DNA of 64,000 bases from Acanthococcus lagerstroemiae (GCA_031841125.1 CM063106.1:4092001-4156000), one strand, 5' to 3'. Numbered from the stretch's first letter, positions 23,373 through 35,474 are shown. Notes: a model not told the origin generated them from the sequence alone. Made by a program: numbers and translations.

Positions 23373-24267
23373 CATTTTTTTCTATTTTTCCTCCCTACTT
23401 TTCATTTTTTATCGGATCTTCTTCCCTTAATTTATATTTTATCGAATCTTCCTCCCTATAAAAATTTATTCTTTTCCTTTTCTTGTATTTTTCTCTTCTT
23501 TTAAACAATGTTGGACCATCAATAGATACTGAATGTAAAAATAAAACATGAAGTTATACAAAACTAAACGTGAACTGTATTTAATAATTTTATAACAATC
23601 AGAGATTTTCAACACTCATCTTAAGATATTTATGTAACAGTATTCGATGTTTCATTTTAAAAAATTGCGTAAAATTTCAGTAGTATTTCCTTTTTATTAG
23701 TGTGTGAAACAAAAATATAGAAAACCTCACTTATTATTATTTCAAAGAAAATGGAACCATTATTTAACTCCTAGATTATCTACTAGATCTATGTCTGCCA
23801 TCAAGACTTCAACAATTTCATTATTGCTACGTGAAAGAGAAATTCTCGTATCTTTTTTTGAAAGTATTAAAATAAAATAGGGGTAAGTTGAGATTAAACA
23901 TTACGAAGTACAGATAGGCAACCTGCAAGGTATATTGTTTAAAACATGTAAAATATATAATTTTAGGCCAATGTCTCCCTACATTTAGAACAAGTTATCA
24001 AAATATTCATCAACTTCGGTGTTTTGTTTGTGTTCGATGGCTTGATTACAACAGCAAAAACTAATGCATCGTTACAATTAATCCATGACAGATGACAACG
24101 AATTTTAAAAACACAAAAATCGAGCAAAGGAGAAACATTACGACTCTTTGAATTCTACATTTCTCATGATCTCAATATGCAGGAGGCGCAGCGGTGAACT
24201 AGAAACATGATACTGAATGGAGGATACAGGTCTTTGGATCTTATACATGACATCAGAAACGATAATT
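23373..24267. other. non-coding stretch inside the inverted-repeat interval
   Basis: No gene is supportable. This is the 3' flank of the minus-strand spliced gene ending at 24268. It is AT-rich with pyrimidine tracts on the left side next to the repeat arm. Confidence 0.3.
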
Positions 24268-25919
24268 TCAACAAGTCAATTTCTTCTTAACACCTGCTTT
24301 TAGTATAATTTCAGCGGATTTCAAGATTTCGTGATCATTCATGTGAAGGTCTTTTTCTAAGACCTCCATGACATCCGCAAATGATAGCTTGTCTTTGTAA
24401 TAAGTGACTTTCGACGCAGGGTGGAACAATTTCGAAGTTGTAGCGTACAACTCCGCCACAGATACGCAGAACGAAAATAGGTCCATATCCGGATCGTTGG
24501 CGATCACTTCGTTAATTTCCGCCGCACGTTTATCAACGCTGAACATCAAATAGTAAACCCACTTGGTAAACCTAGCATTAAAATGCACCGGATACTGATC
24601 GACTATTTTCAGGTGATCTAGATGAACGTTCGTCTTCGTTACAAGCTCAGTAATTACTTTTTTTTCTTCGTCGCGAAGATCAGGACAAGCTTCAATCTGC
24701 GCCTTAATACCATCCTTCCATTTCCTGAATATTTCTTCACTTAAATTCTTTATCGTGTCTTGATTGAAAAAGTTCAATACCTTCGTTCTTTCTTCTTTTA
24801 CCAGTGAATCTAATTTCGCACTAATGGCTTCAGTTGTCTTGCTTTTATAATCGCGAACGTATGAGTAAATTTTTGATTGCATCTCTGATACGGGAATGTC
24901 ACATGTCAAACTAAAACGTGTTTCTAGTTTCTCGATCTTCTGACGAAAAATCATAATACACCGCGTAAGTTTTTGAGCACTCATAACAAGTAGCTGAAAG
25001 TTTAAAGAAATTATTAGAAGTAAGAAAAGTGAACAAAGATTTTACATAAATATTACGAGATAAATGAATCTATCAAACTAAGTGTATCGGAGATCAATTT
25101 CATTCGAAATGTGACTAGAAATTCAAAAAAACCGACGAATTTAGAGTGATAACACTATTGACACAACTCAAAAAAGTAGAACATAACCGGAATATATTAT
25201 GACTCACAGATTAGTATTTGAGAACAAGCAAAGGACGACTCTAAATTCATCCACTCGAGGAAGAGAAAAAAATTGGTTTAGTTTCAACCAAATTTCTGAT
25301 TTTTCGTTACAAGAAAGTATCTAACAGTTTTATAGCTTTTTTACAAATATTGAGAATAAATTACCCTACTTACGTTCTCATGTTCTGCATTCGTTAATAA
25401 TTCCACCGCTTTTATTTGGATATCGTTTTGAGTATGTTTAGGGTCCCTTACAAAATCTCGAAACTAAAACATGTAAACAATTTGTAATAATGTAAATATA
25501 GATGAAAGAGAAAAAAAATGATACACTTACATCGTCCACTCTTGTTTTCTTCGATTTAGGGGGTGAAGTACTAGGCGACTTCTTAGGCGAAGGTACCTAA
25601 TAAATGAAAGATAAAAATTCATCGAAATCTCGCATTCACCTGACAAACTCGAATTTGCGAATAGACTTACCGATTCAAGTTCGGTCTCCCACTCCGACTC
25701 AGTATCTTCGATTTTTGATAATAATTCACACACTTCTTTGAAGAGGACCAAGTTATCTTTCAACTTTTTGCACAAGTTCATCAGTTCAGTCGTACGTGCT
25801 TTTTTCTTACGTAATTTAACCAAATTTGTCTTCAAACCGCCAGAAGTCTTCTTATTAGTAATAAGGGTGGTATAATCTAACTGAACTCGGTCGAATATCA
25901 CACGAAGATGTTCTGCCAT
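24268..25919 (-). CDS. spliced gene for unrecognised 376-aa protein
   Basis: There are four coding exons on the minus strand: 25919-25671, 25596-25531, 25463-25374 and 24993-24268. All introns are phase 0 with strong GTAAGT donors, and they join to an uninterrupted 376-aa frame. The start follows a likely 5'-UTR intron acceptor ending just upstream (about 25930). The N-terminal 83 residues are Lys-rich and helical, probably coiled coil (KLRKKKARTTELMNLCKKLK). Residues 84-105 form a basic Ser/Pro segment (PSPKKSPSTSPPKSKK) that could be a nuclear-localisation or phosphorylation region. The large last exon is helical with no motif I recognise. Composition is balanced, unlike the very AT-rich ORFs to its right. 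It lies between the two inverted-repeat arms, so it may be cargo of that element. Function unknown. Confidence 0.75.
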
Positions 25920-26438
25920 ACTGTAGAATCTGTAAGAAATGAAGGAGATAATTAGAACATTTGAACGGGCAAATACCGTTATGTACAATAGGAGAAAGCA
26001 ATTATTCTAATGAAATATCGTCGTAAACTGTTTATGAACCGTTCATAAGCGCGAATTCTACTCACCCAATAAGTAAAAAGCTTCAGTTTATTAACGACGA
26101 ATGCAAATTTGAAAATATCAAACGCAAAAAATTTCTTCTTCAGTATTTGTTCGGTATTATGATGATACATACGATATCACAATCTCATTCTCAAATACGA
26201 GGAAACTGTTACGCGATTGTCGGTCTGAAAAAACAGTGGTACACAGACACAAGGTCGAACACATTCCCAAATAAGTGTGACGTCAGCTTGAAAGCGAAAA
26301 CATTTTCAGTTTATTCGCATGGAGCGCTATCGTTGATTTTTTTGTACAAGCTACAAGATTCCAAATATCACAAGGAGCGCTACGAGTAGGAGTTTCTCCT
26401 TCTTCATTCTTTGACCTGTACATTACCAATTTTCAAGG

Positions 26439-26834
26439 CTATGAAAAAAACTTCTCATATTTTTTATTAAATTCAGTGAAATTTTTTACACTACCAGTAC
26501 TTTTTTTATTTTGATGATTGTGGTTTACAGATTGGCTGGAAGATTGTTGTGTAGAACTAGTCTTATTTTTATTTTTAGTATCACTATTAGGTTGACTTGA
26601 ATTTTGACAGGATTTATGAGTAATGTTATTTGTATCATTCTTAAATGTGTATTGACCAAGACAATTTCGGCTCATTTCATAACTTATTTTCCTATTATTG
26701 TAGGGTATTTTATGCTCTTTTAAATATTTTAAAATAGTCTTTTCAGTTATTTTATGTTTCAAAGAAAAACTTCTCACGCTATTTTTCTTGAAGTTGTATT
26801 CTTTTAATATTTGAACCAGCTCGTTAGGAGTCAT
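26439..26834 (-). CDS. small AT-rich ORF with HTH-like N-terminus
   Basis: This 131-aa ORF has an N-terminal segment (about residues 8-45, including KITEKTILKYLKEHKIPY) that reads like a homeodomain-type helix-turn-helix of the kind found in resolvases and transposon or viral regulators. The C-terminal half is low-complexity Ser/Asn/Gln/Lys. Codon use is as AT-rich as in the polymerase cluster at 28375-35474, which suggests it belongs to the same element and is divergently transcribed from it. DNA binding is inferred from the helix pattern only. Confidence 0.55.
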   Translation of the reverse strand: MTPNELVQILKEYNFKKNSVRSFSLKHKITEKTILKYLKEHKIPYNNRKISYEMSRNCLGQYTFKNDTNNITHKSCQNSSQPNSDTKNKNKTSSTQQSSSQSVNHNHQNKKSTGSVKNFTEFNKKYEKFFS

Positions 26835-26849
26835 TTATTTATATAAAAT

Positions 26850-28372
26850 TTTTATTTTTTACCATACCATACTTCCATACAATATTACCTTATTTCAATA
26901 CCATATTGTGACAGGTGGAGCTCTGACTCCACAATTTCTTGAAACCAAAATTAGTTCTTCGCAAAACTATGTTGCGATCTCTTTGAAGCGCTCAGAAAGA
27001 AAGAATTAATCACTCATTTACCGACATTCGAACTCGTTTCCGTTGTGTCGCAATATGACCATTGATACTCATAGATAATGTACGCTGCTATGTATATATA
27101 ATATCATTTTTCTTATTTAATAATTTACTGAATTCCAAATACCGATGTATTGATACATTATACTACTTGTATTCGATATCATCGCTTCTTTCATTTATTT
27201 TTGGATCAGTTGACTATTGACAGTTTTTTACATATATTTAGTAGCTGCTGGTGGGCGAGTTATCGCTTTTCGCAGGCAGTGAAAGATATTTTGCACACAG
27301 GCTTAATTCAGTTACTGGCGGGCGAGTTATCGCTTTTCGCCGGGACTGAATTCGTCGAGAGCCTCGCAGGGGGAGCGGTGAAAGATCCACCACCCCTTGT
27401 GGATAAGAGACTAATTTGGACTTTATAATTTCTGCTTCTGTAATAATGATCGCCTTTATGGCTTAAATACGATTTAGAGTGGTGGTAGGATGGACTGCCG
27501 TGGTTTTGACCCCGGTGGTACCGGACAGGGAGATGGGCTTACTTCTACTTAGAAAATTTAAAGATGAGCTGACTAATTAATGTGTGGAGTTATCCAGTAG
27601 TTTGAGTTCTCTGTCATATGGAGTAATCTACCTGTCATAGAAGATGACTGCTTATTTTCAGATTTCATTAGTTGACTATTCTGCATCGTTCCTACTGTTT
27701 TGAGGAGATGTACCCCCTTTCAATTGTCTATGCTCTGAGTCCGACTAGCTATGTGCTATGTTTACTCACTATGATGATACCTGTTCATAGGAATATCACC
27801 TGACTCACCAAAGTTGCGGTGGAGCAGGTCGAAGTAGGGTTATTAACAGTTTTATTCCCACCTCTCAATCATACCTCTTCCTTATTTACCCTTTTCCCCG
27901 GGAATTCTGTCCGAGAGTGTTGGCAATGAGCTTGTACTCTGCCCCCTCGGTGGTCCACGTAATCCTGCTGATAAATACCACGATTCGTGTAGACTTGATC
28001 CTGATGTCGAATTTTCCATCACGATCCAGAGCTGTTATTAACTCCGAAAAGCCACTAGTGTTACTCCACAATACTAGAAGTGTTTCTTGTTATATACCTA
28101 TGAACTAATATCTGAATAGAAGACCGTGTGGTAGATTGTCCTTCTAGGGCATCTACACCACGATAAACAAAACATTATATTTTTTTTTTTTAATGAACGT
28201 GTTCAACCCCTTCGGCTGCTGGCCCTAGGATCCGGGCACACGTCTCAATATTACTGTACCTTACCATACCTTAATACCATACCATACCATACCATACCAT
28301 ACCACACCATACCATACCATACCATACCTTACCTCACCATACAATATAAAAAATATAAAATTTTATTCTAAT
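26850..28372. other. insertion-like block between divergent AT-rich ORFs
   Basis: The two flanks are AT-rich sequences with TACCATACC phrases (about 26860-26908 and 28255-28345). The middle is distinctly more GC-rich. It contains a 69-bp imperfect direct repeat around 'gggcgagttatcgcttttcgc' (27249 and 27318) and a T-run followed by a conserved-looking 'gctggccctaggatccgggcac' near 28217. It looks like an untranslated mobile-element piece that separated two originally adjacent divergent genes. I cannot name the family. Confidence 0.45.
28255..28345. repeat. (ACCAT)n pentanucleotide microsatellite
   Basis: About 90 bp of 'accat/ccata' pentanucleotides with a few interruptions. It lies just upstream of the first plus-strand ORF of the polymerase cluster. 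Shorter versions occur at 26860-26885. Confidence 0.9.
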
Positions 28373-28374
28373 AA

Positions 28375-28992
28375 ATGGAAAGCCAAATAAAAAGATACAT
28401 GCCCTCAAAAGTTGAGCTAGAAGGTCTAGATAGAATAATTTCAAAAAATAAAGAATTGGAAGAATTGATAAAAAGTGAGGAATGTAATCTAGAGAGAATA
28501 ATTCAAGCTATCGATGGATTAAAAAATATAAATAATCATATGAAGACTATTATGAAGCAGTTTTTCATAGCTCTTCAACAAACAAGCATGACTTCAGATA
28601 TTTATAAGTATGCCAATTTTAAGAATCAAGAATTGATAGAGAATCTACTTGAGAGAGAGGAAAAATATAAAAAAATTATAAAATCTCAAGCTGAAAAGCA
28701 TAATGATAATTCTGGAATTGAAGAACTAAATAATGTTTTCTCAACAATTATTGTAGATTCTAAAGATAACAAAATATCAAAATATATGACGAAAACTTTG
28801 AAAGATATTAAATTTCATGATGATTTCAAGCCTATATTTTCAGAAATAGGAACTAAAGAATTAACTCGTGATGAATTGAAACAAATGAAATCTGATCCTA
28901 GAAAAGGACCTAGATTTAATAATATCAAGAAAATTACAACTGTAAATGTTCCTAGTCTAAGTAATGATGCTACTATCATACAAGAAAATTGA
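28375..28992 (+). CDS. 205-aa AT-rich ORF, unknown
   Basis: The protein is helical and charge-rich. Residues 1-110 are likely coiled coil (KNKELEELIKSEECNLERII), and a basic C-terminal part has KSDPRKGPRFNNIKK. It begins directly after the pentanucleotide repeat and shares the extreme A/T codon bias of the downstream polymerase. No family is recognised. Position and composition suggest an accessory or structural gene of the same element. Confidence 0.6.
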   Translation: MESQIKRYMPSKVELEGLDRIISKNKELEELIKSEECNLERIIQAIDGLKNINNHMKTIMKQFFIALQQTSMTSDIYKYANFKNQELIENLLEREEKYKKIIKSQAEKHNDNSGIEELNNVFSTIIVDSKDNKISKYMTKTLKDIKFHDDFKPIFSEIGTKELTRDELKQMKSDPRKGPRFNNIKKITTVNVPSLSNDATIIQEN

Positions 28993-29340
28993 ATACATAG
29001 GTATGAATCTACTCATGCTAGTAACATTAATATTCTATTAAGATTTCATGTTGGATTTGAGAAGGTTTTATGTCTATTTTGTGAAGGTTTATTCATCAAA
29101 TATAATTTGAACGTAATGCAGACATAATTTGAACCTAATTTGGATGTAAATTGAATGGAATTTTAATTCAGGCGTAATTTGAGTCTAATTTAGACGTATT
29201 TTAGGAAGGTTTTAGGATGGTTTTATGTCTATTTTAGGAAGGTTTTTTCCTTATAAAATTCTTATTAAAATTTATTTCTTTTAAATACCTAGTTGTATAT
29301 AACCATCTTATACAAGTTGCTGTATTAGTTAAAGGTTAAG

Positions 29341-29793
29341 ATGGAACTTGTTGATATACTCGCGTCAACTAGTGATTATATTTTACGTGATACTTGTAAG
29401 TCAACTATGTCAGATTCAGAGAATAGTAAAGCTATTAACAAAATGTTAACAGAAAAAGGATCAACTTTTAAAGAATATAATGTTGATGAATTTTTACAAA
29501 AGTTAATGCTTACAATACATTTGCTTGAAAATGGAAAATATTGCACTAAATGTAAAAATAATAAAAATATAGAAGAATTTGCTAGAAATCAAAACTGGTG
29601 TAAAGAATGTAAGAACACATCATTTAAAGAATACTATAATAAAAATAAAGAAAAAATGAAAGAAAATTTGAAAAATGATTATGAAAAAAGAAAACATCTA
29701 ATGATATGTACTTGTGGTACAGTTATAAATTCTGTATCTTACAAAGCACATTTAAAAACAAAATCTCATTATAATCTTCTCAATGAAAAATAA
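29341..29793 (+). CDS. 150-aa putative zinc-binding protein
   Basis: A four-cysteine knuckle occupies residues 67-90 (YCTKCKNN ... WCKECKN), spaced like the zinc-binding head often found before HNH or endonuclease VII-type domains. A second possible zinc site near the C-terminus has CTCG followed by two histidines (HLKTKSH). No catalytic HNH core is visible, so nuclease activity is not claimed. It lies 46 bp upstream of the polymerase frame, in the same orientation and with the same A/T-rich codons. Confidence 0.6.
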   Translation: MELVDILASTSDYILRDTCKSTMSDSENSKAINKMLTEKGSTFKEYNVDEFLQKLMLTIHLLENGKYCTKCKNNKNIEEFARNQNWCKECKNTSFKEYYNKNKEKMKENLKNDYEKRKHLMICTCGTVINSVSYKAHLKTKSHYNLLNEK

Positions 29794-29838
29794 AAAAATT
29801 CTTATTAAATTTTTTTCCTTATTAAATATAATAAAAAA

Positions 29839-32800
29839 ATGAATTCAAAAAATCAAGTCGTAATAAGTATTATAAAAAATGAGAGTGGAAAAAGAGATAC
29901 AAGTATTGCTCAATGGATTCAGTTTTTCAAAGTACATAATTTCTATGCAAATAAAACAATAAAGCAAATAGAAAACTATTTAAGAAAGTATAGAATTTTT
30001 ATAGCTTTTAGAGGAAGAGAAGTAGTTGAAAAGTTAAATGAATTGTATTTCATATTATTACAAAAATTAACTCAATCAAGATTAACTCAACCAAATAGAT
30101 GGCAAATTACTTTTACATTAACAAAAGAGGAAATAAATACTTGGTTAACTGGAACACCATTCGAGTTTGATGAAGACATATTTAGGTCAAGTAGGGAGAA
30201 TGATTTAAAAATTAGACCAAGGGTTGTAGATGAAAATTTTAGAAGTAGACATATACAATTTGAAATTCAAAATGAATGGGAAATTCAAGACTTAAAAGAG
30301 TTTTTAGATATTATGAAAAAACCTACTTTTGGACTTCTTAAAAAATGGATACATTTACATGATGGAATTAGAGCTAATTTTTGTGTAAGTGCAACCTATG
30401 AAAGAAGAGGTCATACAGAAACCATTGAGACTGATACAATGCATTTACAAACTACAAATTACATATTTCTTCGTGAATCAAACTTGGATGAGATGTATGA
30501 TAATGTTATAGACTATATAATAGGAAGACATGAAAATATACAGGATAATTTAGAGGGTACTCAATGGGTTTTAATATCAATTAATAGTTTTAGAATTAAT
30601 ATAAATAGGTATGATCCGCTTAGAGCTGGTTCTTACATTGAACTCCCCAAAATTCTAGCAAGTAAGAAAGCTATCATAAACATTAAAAATGAGAATGATA
30701 ATAAATGTTATTTATGGTCCATTTTAGGCGGTCTATTTCCAGTAGATAAAGATCCACAAAGAGTAGCTAAATATAAAAAATATGAACATATTTTTGATAA
30801 AGCTTTAGAAGGGATTGAATTTCCAATGAAAGTTCAAAATAATAATAAATTTGTGAATAGAGTTAATAATCTCAATTTAATTGAAGGAGGTTTATCTATT
30901 AACATATATCATCATAATAATCAATACAAAATTCAACCTTTATCAGATATAACAAAGGATGAAAAGAAAAATCATATTGATTTACTATTTCTTAAAGATA
31001 ATTCAGGAAATTCTCATTACTGTCTGATTAAAGATTTATGGAAATTAGTAGGGAAACAAGTTACCCAAAATTGTAAGAAGAGATATCTTTGTAAAATGTG
31101 TTTAAATAGTTTTCCATGTGAAAAAATATTATCTGATCATAAAAATTATTGTGGATTGAATAAACCTGTCAAAGTAATTTTACCTAATAAAGCAGATAAT
31201 ATTGTTGAATTTAAAAATTATAATCATTCAATGAAAGCTCCATTTGCTATATATGCTGATTTTGAGAGTCTTATAAAGAAGCTTAATCAAGCAAGAGAAT
31301 TGAATATTAAGATTGAAAAACTAAGTAAAAAATTGAATAAAACTAAAGAAGAAGTTGAAAAGTATGAATCTTATACAATAAAACTTCAGAGACATTTTCC
31401 AATTAGTTTTGTTTATTATATTAAGTATTCTAATGGAGAAATTAAAGAGAATCTATTTGAATATTTTGGTTTAGATGCTCCAAAGAAATTATATGAAAAA
31501 TTAAAAGAAGATGTATTATTTATTGCGAGGGAATATTTAGATAAGAAAATGAAAATGAAAGAATTATCTGAGACACAAAAGATGGAATATAAATACTCTA
31601 AAACATGTCATATCTGTGAAAGAAAACTTGAAGATACTCCACCTCTTGTGGAAAAAGAAATTCGAGTATGGAATAAAAAAATTGATATTATTTGTAGTAT
31701 TTTATTGAAGATTGAAGATGAAGATAGAAAAAAAGAACTCAATGATGAACTTTCAAAATTAAAACAGTTAGTTGATACTGCACGAGCAAGTGAGGTTTTA
31801 AATAAAATGAAAGTTCGAGATCATGATCATTTAACTGGGGAATATAGAGGAGCAGCTCATAGTAACTGTAATCTTAATTATAAAGTTCCCAGATTTATTC
31901 CTATTTATTTTCATAATTTTTCTGGATATGATGCTCATTTATTTGTTAAAGAATTTGGAGAGGATTATAATAATATTAAATTAATCCCAAATAATGAAGA
32001 AAAATATATATCATTTTCTAAAATTATAAAATATGATTCTGGGATAAGGAATACAAAAGGTGAAATAATTAATTATAATATTGAGTTGAGATTTTTAGAT
32101 TCATATAAATTCTTATCAAGCTCCCTATCTGAGTTGGCTAAAAATTTAAAAAGATGTCACTTTAAAAACCTAAAGAGATGGTTTAATGAAAAAGTAGCTA
32201 AAAACCTATCTGAAATGGAAAGATAATATTTGTTTAAATTATTAAGTAAAAAATTAGCTTATCCATATGATTATATGAATTCATTAGAAAAGTATAACAA
32301 AACAAAATTACCCTCGAAAGAAAACTTTTATAATCTATTAAATGATGAGCATGTTGATGCTGGAGAATATTATTATGCAGAAGAAATTTGGAAGTATTTT
32401 AATATTCAAAGTATGAAAGAATTTACAATGTTATATAATATAATAGATGTACTCTTACTAACTGATATTATGGAAAATTTTAGGGAAACATCACTTAGAA
32501 TATATAAATTAGATCCAGTTTGGTATTACACAACTCCTGGATTTGCTTGGGATTGTATGCTGAAAACTACTAAACAAAAATTGGAATTATTAACTGATGT
32601 GGATATGCTATTAATGTTTGAAAGGGCTAAACGAGGAGGAATTTCTCAATGTTCAAATAGATATGCAAAGGCTAATAATAAATATATGGGAAAGAAATTT
32701 GATAAAAATAAGGATTCTGTATTCATTCAATATTTGGATGCAAATAATTTATATGGATGGGCTATGTGTAAGTATTTACCTTATGGAGGATTTGAATGGA

Positions 32801-34016
32801 AGAATCCAGAATATTTTGATGAGAATAGAATTATAAAAATGAAAGATGATCAGAAAATTGGATATCTTTTTGAAGTGGATTTGAAATATCCTAAAGAGTT
32901 ACATGACAAACATTCTGATTTACCTTATTGTCCGAGAATGTAATTGATAATAATCAACTTCCAAAATTATTTACTACATTATATGATAAGAAGAAATATG
33001 TTCTGCATTACTTAAATCTTAAGCAGGCTCTTAAAGCAGGATTAAAATTGGAGAAAATACATAGGGTTATAAAATTTGATTAATCTGATTGGATGAAAGT
33101 GTATATTGAAAAAAATACTGAATTAAGACAAAAAGCTAAGAATGACTTTGAAAAAGATTTCTTTAAATTAATGAATAATTCTGTTTTTGGAAGAACAATG
33201 ATGAATGTTAGAAAGCACGTAGATATAAAATTAATTTCTGAAGGTAATAAATACACAAAATATGTTTCAAAACCAAATTTTGAGAAATCAACATTTTTTG
33301 GAAAAAATCTTGCAGCTGTACAAATGAGAAAAACTGAAATAAAATTCAATCAACCAATTTATGTGGGAGTAGCTATTTTAGATATTTCAAAAACATTAAT
33401 GTATGATTTTTATTATAGATTGAAGGAAAGATATGGAGATAGAATAAAACTATTATATACGGATACTGATTCATTAATCATTGCTGTAAAAACAGAAGAC
33501 TTTTATGAAAATATGAAAGGAATGATTGATGAATTTGATACATCAGATTATAAAAAAGATAATATTTATGGTTTACCACAAGTCATTAAAAAGGTATTAG
33601 GTAAGTTTAAAGATGAGATGAATGGAAAAATTTTAGAGGAATTTATTGGACTAGCTTCAAAATTATATTCTAATAAAGTTTTTACATCAAATGATGATGC
33701 AATGAAGAAAGCTAAAGGAGTAAAGAAAAGTATTGTTAAAAATCAGATAACTCATGATGATTATAAAATATGTTTAGAAAAGAAAATAACTAAGACTATT
33801 AAACAGAAAATGATAAGGAGTACAAAACATAATATTTATACCATTGAACAGAATAAAAGAGGATTAAGTTCATTTGATGATAAAAGATGCTTGGTTGATG
33901 GGCAAACTGATACAATACCATGGGGTTATTATAATACAATACCAAGAGATAAATTTATTGAGCATTTGAAAAATCTTGGGAGAAAAGCAACTAGTAAATC
34001 AATTGTGACTACTTAG
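29839..34016 (+). pseudogene. virus-type family B DNA polymerase, broken in three places
   Basis: The exonuclease motifs are in order: YADFES (about residue 471), HNFSGYDAH (about 690) and YNIIDV (near 32440). The polymerase motifs follow: YLDANNLYG (motif A, about 32735), LMNNSVFGRT (motif B, about 33170) and LLYTDTDSL (motif C, about 33450). A CHICERKL and DHDHLTGEYRG zinc/HNH-like block lies between exonuclease motifs I and II, as in many arthropod transposon and viral polymerases of the DNA_pol_B_2 type. Breaks: in-frame TAA at 32224-32226, a frameshift near 32930-32945, and in-frame TAA at 33081-33083. Full length would be about 1,390 residues. The family is firm; assignment to Polintons, adintoviruses or another group needs phylogeny. 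No terminal protein is evident. Confidence 0.85.
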
Positions 34017-34466
34017 GAAAGCGCAATAAAATCAACTTATTAGACACTATGTTGCATCACTAGAAAATTTTTTATTTTGAGACTAATTTTTGAGGTACTT
34101 TCAATCCTTAACCATACAATTTTATGTTTCATAATATCAATAAAAAAAATCCATTTGGAATGTTTTGAAATGTAATAATAAGGTACTTATATTTACTTAT
34201 ATGGAAAATTATATTTTTAATAAGTCTAAAAAATTATTTAAAGGTTAATTTGATTTAAAAGGGTGGAAATCGAAAAAATAGTTTATAATTTTGATACTTT
34301 GCTTTCTATACTTACATTAGGATTTATTTCTGAAATGAAGATGAAATATGATGTACCTACTTCAACATAAAAATGCATTGATGGAATACTTTTTACAATA
34401 TTAAGCATTTTTTAAAAATTATTTACCCACCTTTGTTCAAAATTTTAAAATAATATTCAGGAAGAA
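34017..34466. other. AT-rich spacer after the polymerase
   Basis: No ORF is supportable. It separates the polymerase remnant from the small acidic ORF at 34467. Confidence 0.3.
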
Positions 34467-34757
34467 ATGATGTGTTGTGAAGATATTGAAATTACTATAG
34501 AAGATAACCCTGAAGAATTTTTTGAATTTATAAGAGCACTTAAAAATCTTGAAACTTTCTATGAAATATCAATTTTCAATAAAGAAGAAACAAAAGAGAT
34601 TGAAAACTTGGAATATTGCTTCCAATTACCATTTTTCAAAGAAGAATTTAATTTTTACAATTCTCTTGATTATGATGATTTTGATTATGATTACAGAGGT
34701 TATAATGAGGATGATATATTTTATTTGTCTAATGATTTTTATACGTGGTTCCTTTAA
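34467..34757 (+). CDS. 96-aa acidic ORF
   Basis: The protein is rich in Asp, Glu, Phe and Tyr, with a C-terminal DYDDFDYDYRGYNEDD stretch. No family is recognised. It shares the A/T-rich codon use of the polymerase cluster and is followed 95 bp later by a second acidic frame of similar character. It may be a paralogue or a co-expressed accessory protein. Confidence 0.5.
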   Translation: MMCCEDIEITIEDNPEEFFEFIRALKNLETFYEISIFNKEETKEIENLEYCFQLPFFKEEFNFYNSLDYDDFDYDYRGYNEDDIFYLSNDFYTWFL

Positions 34758-34852
34758 GAAAGAAAAATTTTAATATAAATGCTGTATAACTTATACATAG
34801 CTACCAATAAAAACTGATTTTTTTTTTTTTTAAATAAATAAATAAATACAAA

Positions 34853-35151
34853 ATGGAAAATGATAATGAAGATATTATAATTGATTATAATAACAATCCT
34901 GAAGAATATAATCTAGAAGATTTATATGATTTTGAATTTTATGAACCCCCCCCCCCCCTGATCCTGATTATGAAAGTGATGATTCTGGAAATGATTCAGA
35001 CCCAGAAAATTATTTCAATAATTTAAATGAATGTAGACCTAAGTCATTTATATATGGTTTTGATCCTGAAGATTTTATTTCTGACCCTGATTCAGAAGCA
35101 GAACCTGATGAGGGAATACAAGAAGATTTAATTGAAGATGATTTAGACTAA
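34853..35151 (+). pseudogene. acidic ORF frameshifted at a C13 run
   Basis: The frame from the ATG at 34853 reads an Asp/Glu/Asn-rich protein up to a run of 13 C at 34946-34958. The following Asp/Pro/Glu-rich coding pattern, ending at TAA 35149-35151, is in another frame. The acidic character continues on both sides, so this is one gene with a length change in the C run. That change could be a mutation or an assembly error. It resembles the acidic ORF just upstream in composition. Confidence 0.6.
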
Positions 35152-35168
35152 AATTTCATTAAAAAAAT

Positions 35169-35474
35169 TTAAACACCATTTGGTAAATAAATAATATCAA
35201 CGTCAGATTCTAAATCATTTTGTGGTATATTTAAATCTTCAATCTCCTTTTCAATAATTCTTGATAAAACACTCAAATGAGCTACAATATTTACCATTAA
35301 TTTTTTATACTTGACTTGTTTAGATTTAGATAAATGTTGAATTTTATCTGAAAGTGGCTCCATTAGAGTTTCATAATTTGATTTTGTATAATCAATAGGT
35401 TGTTTGAAATATAGTATAAAGCTTTCAAAATCAAATTCTTTCAAGTCAATAGAAGAGTCCTTATACACTTCCAT
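35169..35474 (-). CDS. 101-aa helical ORF on opposite strand
   Basis: The frame starts MEVYKDSSIDLKEFDFESF and has a predicted helical middle (KIQHLSKSKQVKYKKLMVNI) and an acidic tail. The stop lies 18 bp from the stop of the convergent acidic ORF, a compact arrangement typical of viral or plasmid-like gene clusters. No family is recognised. Confidence 0.5.
   Translation of the reverse strand: MEVYKDSSIDLKEFDFESFILYFKQPIDYTKSNYETLMEPLSDKIQHLSKSKQVKYKKLMVNIVAHLSVLSRIIEKEIEDLNIPQNDLESDVDIIYLPNGV

Noticed and set aside
23008..23504. Phe-rich frames that look like a small membrane protein
   Set aside because: They lie in the inverted-repeat arm, are made of repeated pyrimidine-rich units, and recur on the other strand at 36470-36742. 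They are by-products of the repeat.
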